Source: Saccopteryx bilineata (taxonomy: Eukaryota; Chordata; Mammalia; Chiroptera; Emballonuridae). Taken from it: a stretch of DNA of 64,000 bases. This document shows positions 1 through 9,828 of the stretch, piece after piece. The position numbers and the translations under genes were made by a program. The notes beneath the pieces were generated by a model. It made no database searches, was not told where the DNA came from, and was given only the letters and a program-made list of their open reading frames with translations. The stretch spans positions 217,308,744 through 217,372,743 of the forward strand of contig NC_089493.1 of the NCBI RefSeq assembly GCF_036850765.1, written 5' to 3'. The stretch's first letter is position 1. The number at the start of each line of letters is the position of its first letter.

Positions 1-55
1 TATGTGAAAGATAAAAAGACTGAGAAGCGTTAAGAGGTGAATGTTATTCATTCTC

Positions 56-760
56 CTAGTTCTTCAGGGATATGGGAGAGCTTTAGGGTTAGGGGACCTG
101 TAGGGGTTGAAAGGTAGGATTTAGGAGGTTTACTGATAGAGGGTTTCATATTTTTCTGTTTCACGAGGGCAGGTTTCAGGGTTGGTGTGTAGGGTTAGGT
201 AGATTTTTCCAATTTTCTGATTGTGAAGGTCTGCATGCAGTTCTGTAAGAAACTAATAAACAAACGTAAGAGGCAGGGTCCAAAAGTTAGAAAAATAAAT
301 AGGAGAGTGAGTGGACTAATGAAAGGTAATAGTCAAGACACCCAGTTTGTGTGAAACCACTGATTCCATGTATACAAATTCACTAGGCTTTCTAAAGCAA
401 CAAGAAGAGAAATTACCTGTTTAGCTCGTTTGGACCTTAGATTGACGGGTATTGTACTAAGAATTGAAAGAGGCTCATGGGGTGGGATTAGGTTAATATT
501 TGGGGTGAGATAGATTAGGGTTCAGGTTTCTGTTCAATTAGTAGAGGGATACATATACTTGTGGACCCGCACGAGTAGAAAGCACCTGATTGGTTGAGGC
601 AGGCTGAGAGGTAAATAGAGAATGGAAGGACAAGGGGTCGGTTTTGTTTCTCTGTTTCTGAGCTCCAGATGGTCAGGTTGAAGGAAAGAGTCATCCCAAT
701 AAGTGGGGAGAGTAGAGGATTGTTAGCTAGGGTAACTGATTAAACATTCTTTGAAAACCA
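56..760 (-). pseudogene. env: Class I ERV env remnant with internal deletion
   Basis: Minus-strand frames show a surface-subunit end with a conserved Cys motif (SGAFYSCGS, near 575-545). A furin-like RSKR site follows at 426-437, then a short hydrophobic fusion-peptide-like stretch. This joins almost directly to a membrane-proximal Trp-rich segment (WNQWF, near 375), a hydrophobic anchor and a cytoplasmic tail ending near 60. The roughly 150 codons of ectodomain expected between fusion peptide and anchor are missing, and several stops interrupt the frame. It cannot encode a working envelope. Assignment to env is by motif order; the exact limits are approximate. Confidence 0.7.
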
Positions 761-1074
761 GTTTTCTGACATTACAAATTCTTTTTTCTCAGTACAATCC
801 TCCTATAGCCTGCAAAAAGCTTCTACAACTTACATAAACCTTCAACTTTCATGAACTTTCTTATCCAGAAATAACTGACCATCATAACAACTTGCTTTTC
901 CTTTTTCTTTCAAAAGTATTTCCATACCTTATACCTTCTATTATCAAAACCATACAATTCTTTTCTAGTCAGAACTCTTGATTTAAAAATCTTTAACCTT
1001 TAATGAAAATTAAGTTGACTTTCTTTTTACCCTATTTTCCCTTTTTTCCAAAGCCTGATTAAAAGAGTCCTTAA

Positions 1075-1422
1075 GCCTGACCAGGTGGTGGCGCAGTGGA
1101 TAGAGTGTCGGACTGGGATGCAGAAGATCCAGGTTTGAGACCCCAAGGTCGCCAGCTTGAGCACGAGCTAATCTGGGTTGAGCAAAAAAAAAAAAAAAAA
1201 AAAGCTCACCGGCTCGGACCTAAGGTCGCTGAGCAAGGGGTCACTCGGTCTGCTGAAGGCCCATGGTCAAGGCACATATGAGAAAGCAATCAATGAACAA
1301 CTAAGGTGTCGCAACTAGAAACTGATGATTGATGTTTCTCATCTCTCTCCATTCCTGTCTGTCTGTCCTTATCTATCCTTCTCTCTGACTCTCTCTCTGT
1401 CCCTGTAAAAAATAATAATAAT
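1075..1422 (+). mobile_element. tRNA-derived SINE, 'CCTGACCAGG' family
   Basis: The head carries a Pol III A-box-like TGGCGCAGTGG and a B-box-like GGTTTGAGACC. An A-run interrupts the middle, and the tail is CT-rich ending in an AAT/A-rich run. A perfect 14-bp duplication AAAAGAGTCCTTAA flanks it (1061-1074 and 1423-1436), the signature of L1-driven insertion. It interrupts the class I ERV. Confidence 0.9.
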
Positions 1423-1429
1423 AAAAGAG

Positions 1430-1800
1430 TCCTTAATTTTATCATATATTCACCATACATAGACCAACCAGCTTCCAGTTTGTGGTTGGAGTAAGGCATG
1501 CCATCTTTCTTTTTTAGCAGCAGTGGGAGTTGTCATGATCATGGTGTGTGGACCTGTCCATGTGAAAGTCAGTCCTTGGGTGATGTAATGCTGTAAGTGT
1601 TTCTTGGACAGTCTTTGAACAGCTTGCTGAGTAACCTATAAATCCTTCAAGTACTTAAGGAAAGGGTAGTTACATTTCCACACTTTGCAGTTAGAGTTTA
1701 AGTCCTAGTGACTACTGCTTCTAGCTGGAATTAGCAGCAGGTCCCAGCCTACAATAGGCATGGGGCATTGAGATAAGAGGAATAAAGGAGATACTATACA
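1430..1800 (-). pseudogene. pol: Class I ERV pol end-like fragment (possible integrase C-terminus)
   Basis: A minus-strand frame near 1570-1500 reads WTGPHTMIMTTPTAAK, which resembles the C-terminal part of gammaretroviral integrase. Around 1740-1680 there is similarity to positions 9400-9470 of the neighbouring class II provirus, on the other strand. The fragment has stops and frame changes. It lies downstream of protease and upstream of env, the place where the end of pol belongs. The assignment is tentative because the match is short. Confidence 0.4.
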
Positions 1801-1829
1801 TTAAATAAAGTAACAAAATCAGACTGTCA

Positions 1830-2340
1830 ATACCCACAGTAGAGATCTTTTGAGGGATAAATAAAACTTAAATATTCAAGCGAGGCATAGTAGATGGCCC
1901 TTGTGTTTACAAGAAATGAGATTAGATTATCTGCTATTTGGAAGAAATACCTTAGGCTCGTGAACGATGTCCTTGGGCCTTCAGTAGCAATTCCCAGCAT
2001 GCTGGGCAAGGTCAGGTCACAGGTAGCTGGAGCAGGGCTAGAAGAGACTGAACCCTCCCTCCATGGAGCAAGGGGGCAGCTTACCTTCTCGTGTCCCTCT
2101 TTCCACAGCAGAGGTGTGTCCCTTGATGGGGCCAGGAAGCCTGGCAGGCTTCAGTTCAGTGACCTTTGTTCCACTCTTGAAGTAGGGCCCTGATGGAATT
2201 CTATGAAGCCCTTTAGGGTGCTAGAGCCAAAAGCAGGTATTTCCTGACTTCTTTTGGGCCTTATTTGCCTTTTCTGTTATTTCCTTGGTCATTATAGACC
2301 TTAAAAGCCATGCTCAGAAGATCTCACTGAAGGGCTTGAC
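1830..2340 (-). pseudogene. gag-pro: Class I ERV capsid end / nucleocapsid / protease fragment
   Basis: Minus-strand frames begin with a capsid-end-like MAFKVYN, pass a degenerate Cys-His knuckle and end in a protease-like stretch whose active-site triplet is altered (FLVNTRA, near 1915-1885, where D-T/S-G is expected). Aspartyl protease activity would be lost. The whole segment matches 8590-9180 of the downstream provirus on the opposite strand, so both derive from one ERV family. Its position 3' of reverse transcriptase is out of order. Confidence 0.65.
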
Positions 2341-3060
2341 TAAGAGCAAAATTGGGAATTCAGTGTTTATAGAAGCCTATTAGACTGAGAAAAGAAAAGA
2401 TTTGATCTGTGGTGGTAGGAGACTGTGGAGGGTCTGAGTTTAATTTAGGGTGAGACTTCAGGTAGTAGGGGTTAAGGGGATGCCCAGATAGACTACAGAC
2501 TGAGAATGAAGTTGAGCCTTAGCAGAGAAGACACGATATCACTTCATAGCGAGGAAGTTAAGAAGGGTGGTAATGTGTCTCCTTGAGGCAGGCAAGGAGG
2601 GGCTGCAGAGGAGTAGATCATCTACATATTGTAAGAGAGTACTAGTTTTGAGATTGCATGCTGTTAAATCCTGAGCTAGTGCCTGCCAAAACAGGTGTGG
2701 GCTGTTTCTGATACCCTGGGGTAAAATAGTTCATGTAAGTTGCTGGGCTGCATTAGTGTCCAGGTCAGTTTAAATAAAGGTAAACAGAAAGTAAGAGTCA
2801 GGGTGTAGAGGAATGGTAAAGAAGGCATTCTTGAGGTCTAGAACCCTGAAGTGAGTGGTGTTTGAGAAAATGTGTGATAGTAACTTCTAGGGATTAGGGA
2901 CCACTGGATGGAGGGGAACTATAGCCTCATTGATTAGATGTAAGGCTTGTATGAGGCAATAAGCCCCTGAAGGTTTTCGAACAGGAAGGGTAGGGGTATT
3001 GCAGGGAGAGTCCATGGGGATGAGTAAGCCTGATTTAAGAGATGGGTAATTATTGGTTTA
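2341..3060 (-). pseudogene. pol: Class I ERV reverse transcriptase fragment
   Basis: Minus-strand frames show the RT finger/palm landmarks in order: an SPW/NTP-like segment, a 'INEAIVP' stretch, a VLDLKNAFF motif A (catalytic Asp present) and, at 2628-2617, the YVDD catalytic motif. A thumb-like IPNFALL segment then runs to the junction with the nucleocapsid fragment. Stops and frameshifts interrupt it, so no enzyme can be made. The linear palm motifs leave little doubt about the family. Confidence 0.8.
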
Positions 3061-3300
3061 AGGCCTTAGAAACAGATACAGTTACACATTAAACAAAGAC
3101 TTCAGATATTATGAATTAAGAAATTTAAATGAGCGCGCTTTACTTGTTTCAATTCAAATTATACTAGAGATATTTTCTGACAAACAATGAGACAAGATGG
3201 ATTATTCACTCACACAGTTCAATAGATGTTTTTGTTTTTTTCTTTTTAAGCTTTTCGAGATGGCAGGGAGTTGCCAGCATAGAGGGGATGAAGAGAGAAA
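3061..3300. other. AT-rich linker inside the class I ERV, not assigned
   Basis: About 240 bases of AT-rich sequence separate the RT fragment from the gag fragment. I see no retroviral motif and no known repeat head. Capsid, nucleocapsid and protease would be expected here in a normal provirus, so a deletion or rearrangement breakpoint lies within or beside it. Confidence 0.5.
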
Positions 3301-4166
3301 GCAGACAGATGGACAGTGTGAGCAGCTGGATTAAAAAAGAAGGAGGGTCAGAATCTGCAGGAGGAGGAGGAGGTTAAAGTATTGGTGTGGCACCACATGG
3401 TCAGAGGAGTCGAAAGGATTTAGAGCTCTGAGGAGAGGGGAGGGGGCAAGGAGGAAAGAGGCAGAGTCACAGTTTGTAAGGAAGGAGGAGGGGTCGAAGA
3501 GGAGACATACAGAACTGCAGTTTGTAAGGAGGGAAGAGAGGTCAGAGATGAGACAGGCACCACAGCTAAGGAGGGGGGAGGGGATAAAGAACACAGTGGA
3601 GAAGGGCGAGGCCCCCAGCCAGCAGGGGAGGAGAAAGAGAGACTGGTGAATGAGAAAACAGGATTTAGTGAAGGGAAGGGGCTTTCTGGAGGAAAGAGAT
3701 TCCAGCAAAAAAGATTTGGTGAGGGACTAGAGAGGGGTCCCGAGGGAGGGGTGCCTTCAGGGGTCAGGCAGGAGAAGAAGAGAGTTGGGAGTCCACGGAG
3801 AAGGAAAGATTAGGAGCAGAGGTTTTAGGTGAGGTTTCTTTGGCCAAAACGGTCTGTGTGTAGAACAGAAGGCACAGAAATTAAGGACAGGAGAGAAGGG
3901 AGAAGAAAAGCCTGCACGTAAGGAATCTCTGATGCCTTCCCCGTCCAGTGGCAGAAATTGTCAAGATCTCTTAGGATATTGTAATCGAATGTCCCATTTT
4001 CAGGTCAATGGGAATCATGGTCTAATTTGTACTGAGGCCATGCCGTGTTACAGAAGAAAATGAGGGGGGGTTTTGGCTTAAGGACAGAGAGGCCCAACTT
4101 AGCGAGGTTTTTTATGAGACATCCTAGAGGAGTCTGGTCAGAAGGCTTAGACTCTGAAGAGCCCAT
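3300..4166 (-). pseudogene. gag: Class I ERV gag: matrix and proline-rich p12-like region
   Basis: Gag starts at an ATG complement at 4166 with a Gly at position 2 (MGSSESKPS), fitting N-myristoylation, followed by TPLGC, a matrix hallmark of gamma-type gag. The frame hits a TGA near 4005, after which the same frame continues with PENGTFDYNIL, so one base change probably made the stop. Downstream, 3300-3900 is C/T-rich on the coding strand, as expected for the proline/serine-rich p12. Capsid is not found here. Confidence 0.75.
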
Positions 4167-4657
4167 AGTGGAGACAGGTGAGCAAGAGGGGGCATCCCTG
4201 CCTTTTGTCACTGTCAAGGAGACAGTGGAGAGGAGAGAATCTCCGTGTGGGGGAGTCGTCCCTGATAGAGGTCATCACCACCTGTCAGGGAGCTCCGAGG
4301 ACAAGAAGTCCGAGAGAGTGGAGAGGTTTGGCTAGGCACCTAGTCTTTCGTGCAGTCCACTGAGACAGAAAGTCAAACCCTCAAAATGTGAGGCGTGTCA
4401 GAGAAAACAGTCTGACCAGAAAGGGGTGTTTTTAGAGAGAAATTTGGAGGCCAACCAGGGAAGGGGAAGGGAGAAACTCCTTACCTTTCTGGTCTAGCAG
4501 GGGTTCAGGACAGGGTTAAACTGTCGGCCAATCGACCTACAATTACACATCCAAACAGAATCAGGGAGTAAGCCTGGGATGAGCTGCTGTTGCCCATTGC
4601 TTCCCTGGTTGTAAGTTTGGATGGGAAAGAGGGATCATCCAGGCAGTTAGTACCCTG

Positions 4658-4675
4658 TCCCAGGTTTCAGCACCA
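4658..4675 (-). promoter_or_regulatory. Primer binding site, tRNA-Phe type
   Basis: On the minus strand the 18 bases TGGTGCTGAAACCTGGGA start two bases after the LTR. They match the complement of the tRNA-Phe 3' end except at two positions, both C-to-T changes at CpG sites, the usual decay of methylated DNA. This places the provirus in the ERV-F-like group of class I elements. Confidence 0.7.
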
Positions 4676-4677
4676 AA

Positions 4678-5239
4678 TGTTGGAATCCATGGGGGTCTGA
4701 AAGACCAGAGTAACAGGCTTTATTGCAAGGAAGAAAGGAACCCTGCCGGGCACTTCTCAGGGGAGAAGAGCGCTGGTTACAGACTAGGGGCAAGTTATAT
4801 AGTGTTTGGGAGCCTGAGGGGATACTGAGGCAAAAGTCCTGGTATGTCCGGAATGCTCCTCCTTGGGGGGCTTCGAGCATGTGGGTGTTGAATCAAAAGT
4901 CCTGGTACATCCAGAATGTTCCTCCTTGGGGCGGCTTCTCAGTTTTTTTGGAATTCTTCTGTCTCAGGGGTGATAGTCCAGTAAGGGTGAGGTCTGACAG
5001 ATAAGCAGAACATCAAGAGGGCAGTTTGGAATTTACATATCTATCAATAAACAGAATAGCCCACTATTGTCTGGCTCCACAGTTCCTTTACTGTCTACCC
5101 AACTCCAACGAGAACCTGCATGGCCACAGCAGAGTCCCCTGGCCTTACAATATACTAATGGGAAATGTGAATTTCCAAAAGGTGACTGAATTAATACAGA
5201 GTATGGAACCTTTGGGAGGAGCAGCTTACAAACCTAACA
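4678..5239 (-). repeat. LTR of the class I ERV (5' LTR)
   Basis: The 562-bp repeat has matching ends, TGTT at 4678 and AACA at 5236-5239, as integrase-processed LTRs do. On the minus strand it carries a TATATAA box (complement of 4795-4801) about 75 bp before an AATAAA signal (complement of 4719-4724), so U3, R and U5 run in the expected order. The primer site follows its minus-strand 3' end. An imperfect repeat of about 60 bp (TCCTGGTA..TCC..AATG, near 4827 and 4900) lies in U3. No second copy is in the window. Confidence 0.8.
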
Positions 5240-5430
5240 CTTAAAGACAGCCAGAGGAAAAAAGGGATGAAGAGTAGGGGAGATGGGCGATGGGGACATA
5301 AATAGGGATAGAAAAGACTGCTTGGGGTGCTGGGTGCATGATGCAGTGTGCAGATGATGTTTTATTGAGTTGCACACCTGAACTTGTATCCCAATAAATT
5401 CAATTAAATAAAAAAATTAAATATTTTTTT
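5240..5430 (+). mobile_element. L1 3' UTR remnant
   Basis: A G/A-rich stretch leads into a TGTTTTATTGAGTTGCACAC..AATAAATT tail and an A-rich end, the layout of L1 3' ends elsewhere here (for example 50560-50720). It is 5'-truncated. The class II provirus integrated immediately 3' of it. Confidence 0.6.
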
Positions 5431-5440
5431 AAAAGCTAAC

Positions 5441-5843
5441 TATTGTGGACCGTAAATGGCAAAAAGCCATTATAGATTCCAGGCTTAGCAAAAGGCTAAG
5501 TTCTCCCCCCTCCATCTCCATATTTGGCTTTGATGCTGAGTATTTGCACCCACTCCACTTGCTTCCTTGGGTTGCTGGAAGCAATATACATGCCCTTCTT
5601 CTGACTGTTTGTTTGTTTCAGATGTTTGTAAATTTCACTAATGTATCCTGTTTTTGCCTTGGGAGAGTTCCTGCCTTAGCCTTTGATGTGCAACTTTGTA
5701 TCAAGGTCCTTGATTTGCATATGTCTATATAATAAAGCGAACTGGGGCTGTGAGGCACTCGGATACTGCCTATCGTTTTTGTTTTGACAAAGTGTGTTTC
5801 CTTAATTTCGCACCGTTATTAGGAGCCGTGCTGGTCCACAGCA
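5441..5843 (+). repeat. 5' LTR of the class II ERV
   Basis: This 403-bp copy begins TATTGTGGACC (TG mutated to TA) and ends CCACAGCA. It keeps a TATATAAT box at 5725-5732 overlapping an AATAAA at 5731-5736. Against the 3' copy it lacks about 26 bases near 5770 but keeps about 15 bases including the TATA box, so each LTR carries its own indel. Confidence 0.85.
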
Positions 5844-5845
5844 AG

Positions 5846-5863
5846 TGGCGCCCGAACAGACGA
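5846..5863 (+). promoter_or_regulatory. Primer binding site, tRNA-Lys type
   Basis: TGGCGCCCGAACAGACGA starts two bases after the LTR. Its first 14 bases match the complement of the tRNA-Lys 3' end used by beta-type retroviruses; the last four are partly mismatched. It primes minus-strand DNA synthesis in an active element. Confidence 0.8.
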
Positions 5864-5978
5864 CTTGAGTACTACGAGGAAACTAAAACTGAAGGAAGGT
5901 GATGGAACTCCCCAAAGTGAAGTGCGCACAGTGAGTAAAGAAAGTTTTTGGGGAAAGTGTAGTTGGGAGTAAAAGAAT

Positions 5979-6660
5979 ATGGGACAGATAGGGTCAAAAG
6001 TAAGAGACCTTTATGTAGGAATGTTTCTGTATGAAGACAAATCGTTGTCTGAAGAGTATCAGGGTGAGCTGGAAACAGAGGGATGTGAAAATGAGGATAA
6101 CTTGGAGTCTGAGGATAACAGGGGGGATGAAAAATTCATGGCTATGGCTGCCTTAGCCGTGGGGCCTCCACTGCCCTCAGCTCCTTCCTACATTCAACCC
6201 TCTGCTCCTCCGTTCCCTTATTGGGCTGATTGCGAAGTCTATAGCTCAAAATCTGGGAAATCCCCTCTCCAATAATCTATAGACCAGACTCAAAATGTAG
6301 GGGAAACAATAAATGATGTCTTTACCCATTTTCCTGTTGTAGAAAGACAGGATGATACAGGGAGACTAATGCGAGAACATGAACCTTACCTTTTAGAACT
6401 CTGAAAGAGCTTAAACTTGCTTGTGTTCAGTATGGGTCTACTGCCCCCTTTTCACTTGGTTTATCAGATATTAATACAAAGGCTCTTCCCCCAAATGACT
6501 GGAAGGTGATTGCTTGTGCTTGTCTCTCTGGTGGTGATTATTTGCTGTGGAAGTTGGACTTTCATGAAGGGGCTGTTGAGGTAGGAGAAAAATCTCAGCA
6601 TAGTCAACCTGAGCCACTGATTACAGCAACTATAGAATTTGAGAATGGATAGGAGATTCG
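5979..6660 (+). pseudogene. gag: Class II ERV gag remnant (matrix to capsid)
   Basis: The frame opens with MGQIGSKVRDLY, with Gly2 suited to myristoylation, and stays open for 98 codons to 6275. Two PSAP late-domain motifs, which recruit TSG101 in budding, lie at 6174-6185 and 6198-6209. After frameshifts, 6400-6600 shows a capsid stretch with LKELKLACVQYGSTAPFSLG and PNDWK..CLSGGDYLLWK signatures, the N-terminal capsid pattern of betaretroviruses. The rest of capsid and nucleocapsid of this class is gone. Confidence 0.8.
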
Positions 6661-7019
6661 GGTATTAGGAAAGTTACAGCTTTTCCTGTCATGATCTGAT
6701 TTTCTTTAATGTTTTAACTATGATCTTCTGAACTATCATTTTGTTTCTTTCTTGTTCTTTGCCTGGAGGTTGAGGCAGGGGACCTGTGTTGGATCTGACT
6801 ATGGAAAATATCCCAGCAGCTGCCGAGCAAATTTTCTCAGGGAGATTTTGTTTAGTCACATCCTTCAGTCCCTCTGTCAGAAAATGCCCTGACTAATATC
6901 AGGCAGGTATCTTTCTAATCTGGATGTGCTCTGAAATCCCGGGTTTCTCTCTAGTTTGTCTGGTTCATCTAATTCTTGTTTCTGTTTAGTCTTTGTTTAA
7001 TGTTGTCAAAATGTGTCTG

Positions 7020-7290
7020 TTTTTAAGGCCTGAATTAAGGGTTTTTTGCATGCAAAAAATTGGAAATGCTGGCTCTAATATTTAGAAAAAATAAAATGTT
7101 TTTAGAACTTGTAAGGAGTGCTCATTTAAATTTAAATAGAATAGAATGTAGATCCTTAAGACTTACTGATTTGGTTAGTGCATTGTGAGGTGTGTTCAGA
7201 GTTAGGAGCCAAATATCAACTTAAGTATTAGGAAACTCCTACAAATCTTCATTGTCATGCTCTTTTTACTTTAAATTTTTTGAATACTGA
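7020..7290 (+). repeat. Duplicated block inside the class II ERV, copy 1 (copy 2 about 7800-8480)
   Basis: Both copies share AAGGCCTGAATTAAG, then GGAAATGC(T/C)GGCTCTA and, further on, TGAATACTGATGTACA. The second copy is longer (about 680 versus 270 bases). The first runs into the integrase end, the second into the class I-like gag piece. The block holds no clear coding motif. It marks the points where the mosaic was joined. Confidence 0.6.
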
Positions 7291-7500
7291 TGTACAGGGT
7301 CATTCAGCAGCAGAGAGACTCTGGAATCCTACAAGGAAAGCCTTCCCTGAAGTGCAATGGAAGGACCCGTTCACAGGAATCTGGCAAGGACCAGACCCTG
7401 TTCTCTTATGGGGCTGAGGATATTTGTGTGTTTTTCCTAGGTCTGCTGAAGCTCCTCAGCAGATCCCTGAACGACTGGTGAGACACCATGATTCTAGATG
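7280..7500 (+). pseudogene. pol: Class II ERV integrase C-terminal fragment
   Basis: The frame reads SAAERLW, then VQWKDPFTGIWQGPDPVLLW and CVFPR, a C-terminal DNA-binding-domain pattern of betaretroviral integrase. An in-frame stop (TGA near 7417) follows VLLWG. The catalytic core upstream is absent, so this is only the end of pol. Confidence 0.7.
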
Positions 7501-8038
7501 AGAGACTCACTTCACAAGAGCAGTTGTATGAGGCTTATTTTACTATGCTCTCTTCCCTTTCTCAATTATTATTATCTAATTTTTTTAATGTTTTAGATCA
7601 TTTTATTTCTTTCCTGCTGCATTGCTTGAAAAGAGGGTGAAAGGGGGGCCTGATTTGGGTGTTGCTGAACAGAAATCTCATACGGCCATCTTGAGATTTT
7701 TCAAGAGAGATCTCTGTTTAGTATATATCCTTATTACATTCCTATTAAGGTAGCCCTACTTAAGATCAAGCAGGCCATAGTTTAATCTCTAAAACCCCAG
7801 GTTTCACTCTTGATTTGTGTGATTGTATGTGAAGTCTTTGTTTAATGTCTAAGTGTCTTTGTTTATAAGGCCTGAATTAAGTTCTTACATGAAAAGTAAT
7901 AATAATAATAATTTTGGAAATGCCGGCTCTAGTATTGAAAACAAAATAAAAATAATTTCATTTCCCTACATAAATATAATTTTGTTAGGAATAAGTAAAG
8001 CGTACTCATTTTGGATCCAAAAGACTTGCTGGTTTGGC

Positions 8039-8076
8039 CAGGCTGCTCCAGGCTGCTCCAGGCTGCTCCAGGCTGC
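8039..8076 (+). repeat. 10-bp tandem repeat (CAGGCTGCTC)
   Basis: Just under four copies of a 10-base unit in a row, inside copy 2 of the duplicated ERV block. Probably replication slippage. Confidence 0.85.
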
Positions 8077-8539
8077 AAGTGGAAGGCTTGGGGCAGCATG
8101 GAGTTACATAATAAAGGTGTAAAGATTTTTTTTTTTTTACTATAGGAGAATAATGAAGATCACACTGGGATTTTTCAGTTTTGATATGTACTCTTTAAGG
8201 TGCCTGTTAATTAATATTAAGGGGGTGTTTTGATAAGTGTGGGAATGTTGCTTGAAGGTGCATTTACTCTATTTTTGTTAAAAGTTAACAAAGTTAACTT
8301 TTCTTGCAATCTTTGAAGTCAAAATATTGTAAAGTGTGCTTAACATTTGCTTGAAGATTCAATTGTAAATAATATAAAAAGAAAGGGGGGGAGGAGTCAT
8401 GTCCTGGAGTTCCTGCAGGTCTACCCTATCATGCTTTTTACTTTAAACAATTTCTTTTGAATACTGATGTACAAGAGATGCCAAATTTTTTTTGTCCTGC
8501 AAACTTCTACCCTCTTTTATTTGATTCAGCTAATAACAC

Positions 8540-9240
8540 TGTTTTGTCTTTTTCTGAATAGCTCCAGATATATAGGCAGATAGGTACTCTCAAGCCCCTC
8601 AGCAAGATCTTCTGAGCATGGCTTTTAAGGTACCAAGAGGCCGAAAAAGCCCAAAGGAGATCAGGTAAAATACTAACTCTTGGCATATGTCCTCAGAGGC
8701 TCCAACGCTCCAACTGGAACTTCATCAGGGCCCTGCTTCAATAGTGGAAAGGACGGTCATTTGAGCCAAAGCCTGCCAGGCTTATATGCTTTTGCTGTGA
8801 GGAAGAAGGGACACTGGAAGGTAGGCTTCCCCCTCACTCCTCTAAGGGAGGGTTCAGTCTCTTCCAGCCCTGCTCCAGCCACCTGTGACCTAACCTTGCC
8901 CAGAATACTGGGATTTGCCACTGAAGGCTAAAAGGTGCCCAGGGTCATCGGCCCCATCTATGACACTGTGGATGAGCCTGGGGTATTTCTTCCAAGTAGC
9001 CGGTAGACTGGTCTCATTTACACAAGGGCCACTTAACTATGTCTTGCCTGAATAGTCAGGTTTTTTATTCTTCTCTTGAAGATTCTGTTGTGGGTATTGA
9101 TAGTCCTGTTTTCTGCTGCTTTAATATATAGTTTTTCTTTTATTCCTCCTGCCTCAATGCCCCATTCATATTTCAGGCTGGGACCTACTCCTAATTCAGA
9201 GCTCCTTTTTTCCTTTTTTGCCAACTTACAAATTTACCTC
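8540..9240 (+). pseudogene. gag-pro: Class I-like capsid end, nucleocapsid and protease inside the class II ERV
   Basis: The frame passes a capsid-end signature (LLSMAFKV), then CFNSGKDGHLS, a Cys-His knuckle that has lost Cys residues, and a second degenerate knuckle ending KKGHWKV. A protease-like stretch follows with the active-site triplet lost (YTRAT). This is the class I pattern and matches 1830-2340 of the upstream ERV on the other strand. The same family is thus inside LTRs of a different class, through recombination or a nested insertion whose LTRs are gone. From 9340 to 9648 a 102-codon open frame has no recognised motif; part of it resembles 1680-1740. Confidence 0.6.
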
Positions 9241-9810
9241 TGCCACCCAGCTTAGTGTATCCCAAGGTTCTCCTCACCACCCCATGGCTGTAAAGCTCCA
9301 GTATAGGACCCCTGGGTTCATCTTTCCAGTTTAAAGAAAATGGAATTTCCATCTTCATGCATGCTGTGGATGGCTTTTCCAGTCTACCTGGGTCATTACC
9401 AGCTAGAAGCAGCGGTCATTGGGACTTTGACACTAACTGCAGAGTGTGGAAGTGTGACAGCAATTCCAGTGCCGTATGGACTTTTCCTGAATGTGGACTT
9501 TTCCTGGACTCCTGCTCCTGTGACAGTTTTTGATAGACTGAACTGGTTTTGGGTTGCATTTGCAGAGATTTGGAATGGTGTTGGTGCCAACTTGGACTTG
9601 GTGAACACTTTAAGGACATTACTCTTTTATAGATTCTTGTTGTATTAGCTTAAAGAGTTTGCTTAAAGGCTTTAATCGCTGTGATGTATTAGTATACTTG
9701 TTTTGGGTATCTGTTAGCATTGGCTATACTAATTTTGTGTTTGTTCTGTATTTTTTCTGTCTGCCTCCAAATTAGAAAATCAGATGAGTGCAAATCTCAG
9801 CACACAAATT

Positions 9811-9828
9811 AAAAAGAAAAGGGGGATA
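9811..9828 (+). promoter_or_regulatory. Polypurine tract
   Basis: The purine run AAAAAGAAAAGGGGGA lies just before the 3' LTR, where plus-strand synthesis is primed. It supports 9829 as the LTR start. Confidence 0.75.

Larger units (their letters stand above)
1..5239 (-). mobile_element. Class I (gamma-like) endogenous retrovirus, tRNA-Phe primer type, cut by window edge
   Basis: Reading the minus strand from 5239 down to 1, there is an LTR (5239-4678), a tRNA-Phe-type primer site, a gag matrix start, reverse transcriptase, nucleocapsid/protease, an integrase-end-like piece and an env remnant. All coding pieces carry stops and frameshifts, so it is a fossil. The second LTR would lie left of the window. 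The fragment order is unusual: the RT piece lies between the matrix/p12 region and nucleocapsid/protease, whereas gammaretroviruses run gag-pro-RT-IN-env. A SINE has inserted at 1075-1422. Class I assignment rests on the primer site, the matrix motif TPLGC, the YVDD RT motif and the envelope layout. Confidence 0.85.

Noticed and set aside
1096..1281. Short frame with a poly-Lys run
   Set aside because: It lies in a SINE; the Lys run is the A-rich middle of the element.
9340..9648. Class II or class I env in the provirus
   Set aside because: The 102-codon frame has no signal peptide, furin site or fusion peptide and partly matches the pol-side region of the other ERV.
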